64,000 bases of DNA from Robinsoniella peoriensis (GTDB taxonomy: Bacteria > Bacillota > Clostridia > Lachnospirales > Lachnospiraceae), in the NCBI RefSeq assembly GCF_000797495.1, contig NZ_JTGN01000003.1, positions 170,357 to 234,356 of the forward strand, in the 5' to 3' direction. Below the pieces are notes generated by a model. That model was not told where the DNA came from and made no database searches. It saw only the letters and a program-made list of their open reading frames with translations. The translations under genes and the position numbers were made by a program. This document shows positions 17,138 to 25,158 of the stretch, one piece after another. The first letter of the stretch is position 1, and the number at the start of each line of letters is the position of its first letter.

Positions 17138-17155
17138 CAAGAAACGAGGATTAAA

Positions 17156-18184
17156 ATGCAGCGTGTAACAATGAAGGACATATCCAGAGAAATGGATGTC
17201 TCTATCAATACGGTGTACAAGGCTTTGAACGATAAAAAAGGAATCAGCCAGAAAACCAGAGACATTGTTCTAAAGAAGGCGGATACTATGGGGTATCGGG
17301 TGAACCGTGTGGCACAAAGTTTGGCACGGAAGCCAATACACATTGGAATCATTACAACAGAGGAATGGCCGGAATATTATAATGAATTAAAGAAAGGTGT
17401 ACAGCGAGAGCTGGGGCAGCTAGCGGACTATAACGTTTCGGGAAGGTTTTATACAATTTCAGCACCTTATACCAAGGAGAAAACCATGCAGGCGGTCACG
17501 GACTGCATGGAGGATAAGGTGGATGCTATTATCATATGCTCCTATCACCAGGATGCCGATAACAAGGGCTTTGTGGAGGCGGTGAATAAGCTGGCGGTTC
17601 CTACAGTGCTGCTAGGTTCCGATTTGATGGGCTTTGAACGCTTGTGCTGTGTGAAGGTGGATACCTATGTCTCGGGAAAGCTGGCAGCGGAATTTATGAG
17701 TCGTATTGTACAGAAGGAGCGAACAGTAGCGGTTTTTATCGGAAATAAGGACTTTGTTGAGCACAAAGAAAAGCTGGCAGGCTTTTTAAAGGAAGCGGAC
17801 AGCAACGGCTTGGAGGTGGAAGGAGTTTATGAAACACAGGATGATCCTCAGATTGCCTACTATTTGTCTGAAAAGATTTTAAAGGGCAGCGAAAGTATTG
17901 GCGGTGTGTATATCGCAACGGGGAATTCGGTTGCGGTATGCAAATGTTTGAAGGACAACAATATCAAGAATATTCAAATATTGGGAACCGATGTTTTTGA
18001 GGAGGTCAGAAGCTATGTAGAGGATGGGACGATTAGTGGAATTATATTCCAGGATCCCATAAAGCAGGGAAGATATGCCGTAAAAATGCTTTATCGCCAT
18101 TTGGTGGGACAGCTGGAGGTGGAAAAAGAGGTTTTAATTGCGCCCCGGGTTGTTTTGAAAAGTATTATTGACTATTATTTATAG
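17156..18184 (+). CDS. LacI-family transcriptional regulator (paralogue 2, galactoside operon)
   Basis: A 342-residue LacI regulator, the sister of the protein at 15644. The headpiece is VTMKDISREMDVSINTVYKALND and the hinge is VNRVAQSLARKP. The recognition-helix region differs only slightly from the paralogue (SINT versus SVNA), so the two may bind overlapping sites. Two operator-like sequences precede it and no terminator separates it from the mutarotase-like gene 55 bases downstream. It is the likely local repressor of the operon. Confidence 0.92.
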   Translation: MQRVTMKDISREMDVSINTVYKALNDKKGISQKTRDIVLKKADTMGYRVNRVAQSLARKPIHIGIITTEEWPEYYNELKKGVQRELGQLADYNVSGRFYTISAPYTKEKTMQAVTDCMEDKVDAIIICSYHQDADNKGFVEAVNKLAVPTVLLGSDLMGFERLCCVKVDTYVSGKLAAEFMSRIVQKERTVAVFIGNKDFVEHKEKLAGFLKEADSNGLEVEGVYETQDDPQIAYYLSEKILKGSESIGGVYIATGNSVAVCKCLKDNNIKNIQILGTDVFEEVRSYVEDGTISGIIFQDPIKQGRYAVKMLYRHLVGQLEVEKEVLIAPRVVLKSIIDYYL

Positions 18185-18239
18185 TTCCCCAGGTTCTGTT
18201 TATTCTGTGGGTACGTTGAGTGAAAGGGAGGAAGTGACA

Positions 18240-19202
18240 ATGGGGATATTGACATATGGCTCCTGCTATAAGGATAAAAAATCCGTTGTAATAGAAAATG
18301 ATTGCATAAGAGCGGAATTTTTACCAGGGTGCGGAGGAAAGATGGTTTCCCTGGTTTACAAGGAAAAACAAAAGGAATTATTGGTGCAGGCACAGTCCTC
18401 TGCTTATAAGGAATATCACTATGATGGGAACTATGTTGAGGCAGAATGCAGCGGGTTTGACGACATGTTTCCCACCATAGACCCGGTCTACTATGAGCAG
18501 TATCCCTGGTCAGGAATCAAGCTGCCGGACCATGGGGAGATATGCAGCCTTGAATGGGATTATGCAATGGAGGACAGTTGTATTCGCATGTGGGTATATG
18601 GTGTCCGGCTTCCCTATCGGTTTGAAAAGGAAATCCGATTTTATTCTAAGAGCCGCCTTTCTATTAGGTATCGGGTTTTGAATCTCAGCCAATTTGATAT
18701 GGATTTCCTTTGGGCGGCACATGCAATGCTTGAATCGGAAGAGGGAGCGGAAATATTGCTGCCAAGTATGGAGGATCCCAAGCTGACTTGTGTGTTCGCA
18801 TATGATGCCGGGTTTGGACTGTACGGAGACAAAATGACCTGGCCGGTGACACGGCGGCGGGATGGCAGTATTCAGAATTTGAGCACTACCCCTGCAATCC
18901 GGGAGGATGGAAATAATTATAAAATTTACTTTGACCATACTCTGGGGGAAGGTTGGTGCGCCTATCGATACAATCAGACCGGTATGAAGCTGACCATGTA
19001 TTTCCCGGTAGAGACTGTTCCGTATTTTAGTATTTGGGTAAATGAGGGAAGCTTTCACGGATATCATAACATTGCGTTTGAGCCCTGCACTGGGGCATAT
19101 GATCGGATAGATCTGGCTAGAATGCATAAGCAAAACAGTGTGCTTCCTGCAAAAGGGGAATATAAGTGGTATCTTAGTTTTGAAGCAGAATCAATAAGAT
19201 AA
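18240..19202 (+). CDS. Aldose 1-epimerase-like (galactose mutarotase fold) protein
   Basis: A 320-residue beta-sandwich protein of the galactose mutarotase-like superfamily, judged from the pattern NDCIRAEFLPGCGGKMVSLVYK, CSGFDDMFPTIDP, LPDHGEI and IAFEPCTGAYD. The ATG at 18240 follows GGGAGGAAG; upstream frame starts overlap the LacI stop and lack a ribosome site. In context it may interconvert anomers of galactose or of a glycosidase product. It is a distant member, so a mutarotase role is likely but not certain. First structural gene of the operon. Confidence 0.75.
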   Translation: MGILTYGSCYKDKKSVVIENDCIRAEFLPGCGGKMVSLVYKEKQKELLVQAQSSAYKEYHYDGNYVEAECSGFDDMFPTIDPVYYEQYPWSGIKLPDHGEICSLEWDYAMEDSCIRMWVYGVRLPYRFEKEIRFYSKSRLSIRYRVLNLSQFDMDFLWAAHAMLESEEGAEILLPSMEDPKLTCVFAYDAGFGLYGDKMTWPVTRRRDGSIQNLSTTPAIREDGNNYKIYFDHTLGEGWCAYRYNQTGMKLTMYFPVETVPYFSIWVNEGSFHGYHNIAFEPCTGAYDRIDLARMHKQNSVLPAKGEYKWYLSFEAESIR

Positions 19203-19218
19203 GAGAGAGAGGAAGATT

Positions 19219-21282
19219 ATGTCTTACGAAAATTGTCTGAAAAAAATAGGAGCATCTCAACTTCCGCCGTTTACTATTCAGTATGGACGGAATCAGCTGG
19301 ATAACATTGACAAGGAGTGGAAGTGGAAAGACGAAATTGCCTGGCAGGATAGTGACAGAATCCTACACAAACGAGTCTATGTATCAGACGATGGGCTGAT
19401 TCGGCTCACCTGTGAAATGACTGAATTTTTGAACAACAATGCAGTGGAATGGATTCTTTATCTTGAAAATATTGGAACTTGTCATTCGCCTGTAATCTCC
19501 AACCTTTTGCCGCTGCATATGAATTTGACAGTGGATCCAGACATCATTCCCTCGGTTCTGTATTCTAAGGGCTGCTTCCCGGAGGCGGGAGTGGACAACT
19601 ATGCGCTGCGCAATTATCCGTTGAAGCCGGGTAGAAAATTTCAGATTGACAGCCCCGGAGGCAAGACAATAGAATCGATTCCGTTTTTCAATATCTGTCA
19701 GAATGGCCGCGGCTGGATTGGTGCGGTGGGCTGGGCAGGCAGCTGGATCATATCTGCAGAAAAGACAGGAGCTGATGAAATAGAACTGAAGGCCGGCATG
19801 AATGAGACTAACATTTCCCTTAAGCCAGAGGAAAAGATCAGAACCCCAAGGATTCTGCTGATGCCATGGGAGGGAGAGTGGATTGAGGCTCAGAACAGTC
19901 TTCGCAGACATAATCTTATTTATCATACACCCCATTACAACGGAAAACCGGTGGAGGTTCCCATTTGCCACGGCGGCTGGGGCGGCCTGAAGGAGGAGCA
20001 TGCGCTGGAATTGATGGATAAGATTCAGGCAGAAAATATGCAGTATGATGCTTTTTGGATGGATGCTGGCTGGTATGGACCGGATCGTGAGGAAGACGAA
20101 TATCAGGTATTTGGCGAGGAAGACTGGTTTTTGTATACCGGTGACTGGCGGATCAACAAAACAGCCCATCCCAGAGGACTTAAGCCAATCAGTGATGCGG
20201 CTCATAAACATAACATGAAATATCTGCTTTGGTTTGAACCGGAGCGTGTAGTGGTGGGAACACCCATCAGTAAGGAGCATCCGGAGTGGATTATTGGAGA
20301 TAAGGCTACGAATTTTGGTGGACATAAGGATCTTCCCTACGTTCGGTTCGGACTGTATGACTTCGGCAATGAGGAAGCTAGAAAATGGATGACAGATATG
20401 ATTTCCAGGACGATTTCGGAGATTGGAATTGACATTTTTCGTCAGGACTGCAATGATTCAGGTTTGGCATATTATTGGAACTCTGTGGATACACCGGACC
20501 GTAGGGGAATGACCCAGATCCGTTATGTGGAAGGGTTGCTGGAGTTTTGGGATGAGCTAAGGCGTAGGCATCCGGATTTAATTTTCGACATTGTACAGAG
20601 GGGAGACCTAGATACGATTACCCGTGCAGTGGATTTATCCCGTTCAGATTATCCCATTGCCCCAGATTCCGATCCCATAGGCAATCAGATTGCAACGGAG
20701 GGATTGTCTTTCTGGCGTGCTCATTACGGTACCCTGGTCACCACCATACCGGAGGATACCTACCATATGCGAAGTGCGTTTTGCCCCGGAGTAGGTTTTG
20801 CCATAACAGATTTAAACGGTACAAGGGAACAACTGGGAGCTTTTAAAGAGCGTGAGTTTCCGTTCTCTTGGGCACGCTCCATTATGAACCAGCTCCGCCG
20901 TGCAAGGCCATATTATTACGGTGATTATTATCCACTAACGATTTCGGGACTGAATCAGGCAAAGTTATTTGGAGGTCCTTGGGCATATGAAGAAAATGTA
21001 TGTTCCTTTGAGCGAACTGACTGGTTTGCTTATCAGATGAATCGTAAAGATCTTGAGGAGGGCATGGTAATGGTTTTGAAAAGGCCGTTCAGCGCTTATT
21101 GCACAGCACAGTTTGTCCTGCGCGGATTAGAAGCGGAGGGAATGTATGAGATAGAGGATGTAGATACGGAAGAACGGATATGTAAAAAAGGCTCAGAGCT
21201 GTCAGAGACAGGACTTGAGATTACAATTTCTGAAAAACCGGGAAGCAAGTTGTATTTCTATAGACAAATGCAAGAGGAATAA
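19219..21282 (+). CDS. GH36 alpha-galactosidase (1 of 3)
   Basis: A 687-residue cytoplasmic glycosidase without a signal peptide. After an N-terminal beta domain, the TIM barrel shows FWMDAGWYG, then LLWFEPERV, the probable nucleophile Asp410 in FRQDCN, and the probable acid/base Asp477 in SRSDYP. These match the GH36 layout of retaining alpha-galactosidases. The usual K-W/I-D at the nucleophile is RQD here, a small departure. Start follows GAGAGAGGAAG. It should act on imported alpha-galactosides. Confidence 0.9.
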   Translation: MSYENCLKKIGASQLPPFTIQYGRNQLDNIDKEWKWKDEIAWQDSDRILHKRVYVSDDGLIRLTCEMTEFLNNNAVEWILYLENIGTCHSPVISNLLPLHMNLTVDPDIIPSVLYSKGCFPEAGVDNYALRNYPLKPGRKFQIDSPGGKTIESIPFFNICQNGRGWIGAVGWAGSWIISAEKTGADEIELKAGMNETNISLKPEEKIRTPRILLMPWEGEWIEAQNSLRRHNLIYHTPHYNGKPVEVPICHGGWGGLKEEHALELMDKIQAENMQYDAFWMDAGWYGPDREEDEYQVFGEEDWFLYTGDWRINKTAHPRGLKPISDAAHKHNMKYLLWFEPERVVVGTPISKEHPEWIIGDKATNFGGHKDLPYVRFGLYDFGNEEARKWMTDMISRTISEIGIDIFRQDCNDSGLAYYWNSVDTPDRRGMTQIRYVEGLLEFWDELRRRHPDLIFDIVQRGDLDTITRAVDLSRSDYPIAPDSDPIGNQIATEGLSFWRAHYGTLVTTIPEDTYHMRSAFCPGVGFAITDLNGTREQLGAFKEREFPFSWARSIMNQLRRARPYYYGDYYPLTISGLNQAKLFGGPWAYEENVCSFERTDWFAYQMNRKDLEEGMVMVLKRPFSAYCTAQFVLRGLEAEGMYEIEDVDTEERICKKGSELSETGLEITISEKPGSKLYFYRQMQEE

Positions 21283-21320
21283 AATCGGCAGGAGAAGCAG
21301 GAAAGATGAAAGTATGATTA

Positions 21321-21368
21321 ATCAAGGGATGTGAAGGGTGTATTACCCGAAAAGGGTTTGCCCTTGAT
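21321..21368 (+). other. Intergenic hairpin before the galactoside-binding protein
   Basis: ATCAAGGG (21321-21328) pairs with CCCTTGAT (21361-21368), with an inner GGGT/ACCC stem. There is no T-run after it. It could stabilise the downstream binding-protein mRNA or mark a processing point. A TATAAT at 21367-21372 overlaps its 3' arm. Confidence 0.4.
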
Positions 21369-21407
21369 ATAATAAATAAAACCATATGAAAGGGAAAAGG
21401 TGTATTG

Positions 21408-23141
21408 ATGAAAAAACATGTAAAGGCGGTTTCGTTATTATTGAGTGTTACTTTGACGGCAGGTACACTACTGATGGCAAGCGGCTGCGGTAACGGGGGA
21501 AGCAGCGGAGAAGCACCCGACAGTGAAAAGTCCGGAGGAGAATCAACAGACTCGAAGGGTTCGGATGAGGAAGCGTCCGACAGTGCAGAGGGAAAGTCAG
21601 ATGATCTGGTCATCTTAAATGCGTGGGTAGGCAATGCTTTGGTTTCGGCAGCTACCTCCGTTAATCAGATGGACACTGAAATCGGAAGGCTGATTGCAGA
21701 GAAAACTGGAGTTGCCTTTAATACGACCTTCCTGAATTCGGGAACAACAGCAGATGAAGCATTTAATCTGATGATAAGCGGAGGTGGATATGAGGATTAT
21801 GATGTTATCATGCTGCCGTCCTCAACCACCATGTCAATGACCTGGCAGCAGAAGCTGGTTAACTCGGGGGCAGTAGTTCCAATTGATGAATATTTAAACC
21901 AATCTGACAAATATCCTAATTTAGCTTCAATTCCCTCCGAGGTGATGGATTTATGCAAGTATGAGAACGGCAGCATCTATGGCTACCCTCATAACTGGTA
22001 TGAGGATATGGAATCCAAATACGGGTTCTGGGCAGCCGATGGATGGTACATTTTCCCGGAATATCTGGAAGCGGTGGGTATGACGTCAGATGACGTCAAG
22101 GATCTGGAGGGAATCGAAACGTTTCTGAAAGCCGTGAAGGAGAAGGGGCTGCAGAACGAATCAGGACAGACTATACAGCCAATGTCAATGGGCGAGGCGG
22201 GTGAATGGTATAGGAGCCTTCTGACTTCCTTCGGAGTTTCCACGGCGGGAAGCGGTTTCCATGAGGTGGATGGCAAGATGCTTCACTTCAGGGATCACAT
22301 TAAAACTATGGAAGCAATGAAGTGGATGAACAGATTGTACAATCAAGGGCTGATCGATCCGGAATTCATTACCCAGAAAAATGATCAGTTGACAGAAAAG
22401 ATTATGACCAAGCGGGTTGGTCTGGTGATGACGAATGCATTTAACTTCTGGAGTGCAGTGACGGTAGGCAAAAATGAAGCCAGTGAAATGGATATCCTGG
22501 AGTACCCACTGGCGGATGGAATAGAAAAAGCCGGAGCGGCTGCACAGTATGATCCCTATGGTACACCCGCGCTTTATGTCACAAAATCATGCAAGAATCC
22601 TGAGGCAGTTGCAAAGTTAGTTGACTATTTTGCGGAGCAGGGTAAGTACAGACAGTGGGAGCTGAGCTATGGCCCCCGTGGTACAACCTGGGACTTTGAT
22701 GAGGAGCTGGGAGAGCCGTATTTCCAGATCACCGATGAGAAGCTGATTGAAGCCATGAACGATTACAATGCTATGACCGAATATGGCTATACAACCACAG
22801 TGGGCGTTGCGCCTTTCGATAAAGATTTGAATTACTATCGGAAGGAAAATGAGGAACAGCTATTCTGGATTTTCAATATGCATAAATCGAATTCTGAGGT
22901 AGAAGGCTATGCAATTAAAAGACCGGACTCGGATAGAATCCAGTTTTCAGCCAATGGTGCTTACACTACCAACTTTAGTATTTTGAAGCAGTTGGATAAC
23001 GACTATTTCAGCAGACTGGTAGCCTGCGGTGAGGCAGAATTTGACACTTTGTGGGCAGAGTATCAGGCACAGCTTGAGCAGCAGGGGCATTGGAGTGAGG
23101 TAAAGGCAGAGTTTGATACGGAATATGCAAAAATGAAGTAA
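21408..23141 (+). CDS. Extracellular solute-binding lipoprotein, galactoside ABC importer
   Basis: A 577-residue lipoprotein: signal peptide ending MASGC, an acidic Ser/Gly/Glu/Asp linker at about 27-63, then a large type 1 binding fold (WVGNALVSAATSVNQMDTEIGRLIAEKTGV). The size and neighbours fit the LplA/YtcQ group that binds oligosaccharides. The ATG at 21408 is used; a TTG three bases earlier is less likely. Two permeases follow directly, but no ATPase is in the operon, as is common for systems using a shared MsmX-type ATPase. Confidence 0.9.
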   Translation: MKKHVKAVSLLLSVTLTAGTLLMASGCGNGGSSGEAPDSEKSGGESTDSKGSDEEASDSAEGKSDDLVILNAWVGNALVSAATSVNQMDTEIGRLIAEKTGVAFNTTFLNSGTTADEAFNLMISGGGYEDYDVIMLPSSTTMSMTWQQKLVNSGAVVPIDEYLNQSDKYPNLASIPSEVMDLCKYENGSIYGYPHNWYEDMESKYGFWAADGWYIFPEYLEAVGMTSDDVKDLEGIETFLKAVKEKGLQNESGQTIQPMSMGEAGEWYRSLLTSFGVSTAGSGFHEVDGKMLHFRDHIKTMEAMKWMNRLYNQGLIDPEFITQKNDQLTEKIMTKRVGLVMTNAFNFWSAVTVGKNEASEMDILEYPLADGIEKAGAAAQYDPYGTPALYVTKSCKNPEAVAKLVDYFAEQGKYRQWELSYGPRGTTWDFDEELGEPYFQITDEKLIEAMNDYNAMTEYGYTTTVGVAPFDKDLNYYRKENEEQLFWIFNMHKSNSEVEGYAIKRPDSDRIQFSANGAYTTNFSILKQLDNDYFSRLVACGEAEFDTLWAEYQAQLEQQGHWSEVKAEFDTEYAKMK

Positions 23142-23234
23142 GACAGTGATTTGTCCGGTGTGGTGTGGCAGTGAAAAGATGTGAGAACACTGCCACGTTT
23201 CACCAAATACGAGTAAAAGGATGGAGGAGGAAGT

Positions 23235-24167
23235 ATGTTGCGGACAAACAGCCAGGTAAGAAATAAACGTTCGGTAAAAAAGATAATTCAGAAATATTCA
23301 TGGAATTATTTATTTATTTTGCCGGGCATTGTACTGTTGTTTCTGTTTTCCTATAAGCCGATGGTAGGAATCTTGGCAGCTTTTAAGGATTACAGAATGG
23401 AATTGGGACTTTGGGATAGTAATTGGAATGGTCTGAAAAACTTCTCCTTTTTAACCGATCCGTATTTTTGGCAGTCCTTTAAAAATACCATACTTATAAC
23501 CGTTTTAAGGACAGTCATAAATTTTCCTGCACAGATTATATTTGCGTTGATACTCAACGAGCTGGCAAACGGAAAATATAAGAAGCTGGTTCAAAGTGTA
23601 TCTTATATCCCCTATTTTATATCCTGGATTGTTGTTGCATACATATTGAACTCGTTACTGGCTCTGGATACAGGTGTTGTCAATTCTATGCTGGGTTCCC
23701 TGGGGATGGATCAAATACATTTTATGGGAAAAGTGGAATATTTCAGAGCATTGATTGTCCTCAGTTATTTGTGGAAGAACCTTGGCTGGGGAGCGATTAT
23801 CTATATTGCGGCACTTGCCAACATTGACCCACAGCTTCATGAGGCTGCAAAGATAGATGGGGCTGGACGAATTAAACGTATTTGGCATATTAATCTGCCG
23901 GGTATTGTTCCTACTATTGCTATTATGTTAATTTTAACAATGCCTTCCTTACTGTCGGCGGGCTATGATCAGATTCTGCCGTTGTCGAATCCGGTTAACA
24001 TGGAGGTTTCAAATGTGCTGGATGTTTATATTGTGCGATTAGGACTTGCACAGGCACAATACAGCGTGTCTACAGCAATTGGCCTGGCGTTATCCGCAAT
24101 TAATCTGATACTGGTAGTAGCGACGAACAGCATTAGCCGAAGGCTCAGTGATTCCAGCTTGTGGTAA
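23235..24167 (+). CDS. Sugar ABC transporter permease (LplB/YteP type)
   Basis: A 310-residue membrane protein with six hydrophobic segments. The EAA coupling loop reads EAAKIDGAGRIKRIWHINLPG (about residues 205-225), the ATPase contact of carbohydrate importers. The ribosome site is GGAGGAGG. Works with the next permease and the preceding lipoprotein. The N-terminal extension RNKRSVKKIIQKYSW is basic and cytoplasmic. Confidence 0.93.
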   Translation: MLRTNSQVRNKRSVKKIIQKYSWNYLFILPGIVLLFLFSYKPMVGILAAFKDYRMELGLWDSNWNGLKNFSFLTDPYFWQSFKNTILITVLRTVINFPAQIIFALILNELANGKYKKLVQSVSYIPYFISWIVVAYILNSLLALDTGVVNSMLGSLGMDQIHFMGKVEYFRALIVLSYLWKNLGWGAIIYIAALANIDPQLHEAAKIDGAGRIKRIWHINLPGIVPTIAIMLILTMPSLLSAGYDQILPLSNPVNMEVSNVLDVYIVRLGLAQAQYSVSTAIGLALSAINLILVVATNSISRRLSDSSLW

Positions 24168-24200
24168 GCAAAAGTATGCAGGAGAAGGGAAGGGATTGTT

Positions 24201-25112
24201 TTGAAAAAAGCAAAGGTAAGAAAGATTAAATCCAAAAGTGACATTGCTTTTGATGCTGTAATCAAGATACTGTTAGGGTTTTTTGGTTTTCTTTGTGTCT
24301 ATCCATTGTGGTATATTTTAATACTTTCATTTAATGATGGAGTGGATACCATGCGGGGAGGAATTTATTTCTGGCCCAGGCAGTTTACACTTGCAAATTA
24401 TATTGTATGTCTCCGGGACAATATTATTCTGGGAGCATATGTCAATACAATTCTCAGGACTGTCCTTGGTACGGTAGCGGGTGTTGCCGTCACGGGGATG
24501 GTTGCATATGGTGTTTCGGAGAGAAATCTGCCTGGAAGAAAATTTATTATGATTTACATGATGATTCCAATGCTTTTTAGTGCGGGACTCATTCCCACTT
24601 ATTTGAATCTGAAAAGCTTAGGCCTGATTAATCGCTTTGGAGTGTACATTTTTCCTGCAGTCTTCAGTATATGGAATTGTATCATCATGAGAACTTCTTT
24701 TGAAGGGATTCCCACTGAACTGAAGGAATCTATGCGGATAGACGGGGCCAATGAGCTTCAGATACTGATGCGTCTGATTCTCCCTATTTCCAAGCCCATA
24801 CTGGCGGCGATTGCACTGTTTACGGCTGTCGGTCATTGGAACGATTGGTTTACTGGTGCTTATTATGTGACCAACAGTAAGCTGGTACCGATTCAAACTT
24901 ATTTGCAGAGTGTTATGAACCGTTCGCTGACTAATTTTGAACAGGGTTCGGTGAATCTTATGGGGCTGGATTTTGGAAGTCTGGCAAATGCCAATTCCAT
25001 GTCTATTAAGCTGGCAGTGGTAGTGCTTTCCACAGTGCCGATTCTGATGATTTATCCGTTCCTTCAAAAGTACTTTATCAAGGGAGTTATGGTAGGGTCC
25101 GTAAAAGGATAA
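24201..25112 (+). CDS. Sugar ABC transporter permease (LplC/YtcP type)
   Basis: Second permease, 303 residues, starting at a TTG preceded by GGGAAGGGA. Six membrane segments and the EAA-type loop ESMRIDGANELQILMRLILPI. The C-terminus FIKGVMVGSVKG is typical of this group. With the preceding permease and lipoprotein it completes an importer that lacks its ATPase here. Confidence 0.93.
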   Translation: MKKAKVRKIKSKSDIAFDAVIKILLGFFGFLCVYPLWYILILSFNDGVDTMRGGIYFWPRQFTLANYIVCLRDNIILGAYVNTILRTVLGTVAGVAVTGMVAYGVSERNLPGRKFIMIYMMIPMLFSAGLIPTYLNLKSLGLINRFGVYIFPAVFSIWNCIIMRTSFEGIPTELKESMRIDGANELQILMRLILPISKPILAAIALFTAVGHWNDWFTGAYYVTNSKLVPIQTYLQSVMNRSLTNFEQGSVNLMGLDFGSLANANSMSIKLAVVVLSTVPILMIYPFLQKYFIKGVMVGSVKG

Positions 25113-25158
25113 TCAGATTGAAATAAAAACAAAAACAACGACAAAGGTGGTAGGAAAG

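Larger units (their letters stand above)
16673..17155 (+). other. AT-rich regulatory region between the two LacI genes
   Basis: No gene is seen in this stretch of about 480 bases. It begins with the terminator of paralogue 1, then contains a consensus-like promoter at 16935-16963 and two related operators (16974-16987 and 17124-17137) ahead of paralogue 2. The leader between the start site and the second LacI gene is about 185 bases and has no riboswitch that I recognise. Confidence 0.6.

Noticed and set aside
19384-20325. Minus-strand frame of 313 codons inside the GH36 gene
   Set aside because: Antisense to catalytic residues of GH36 enzyme 1, with no start context or domain; a shadow of codon usage.
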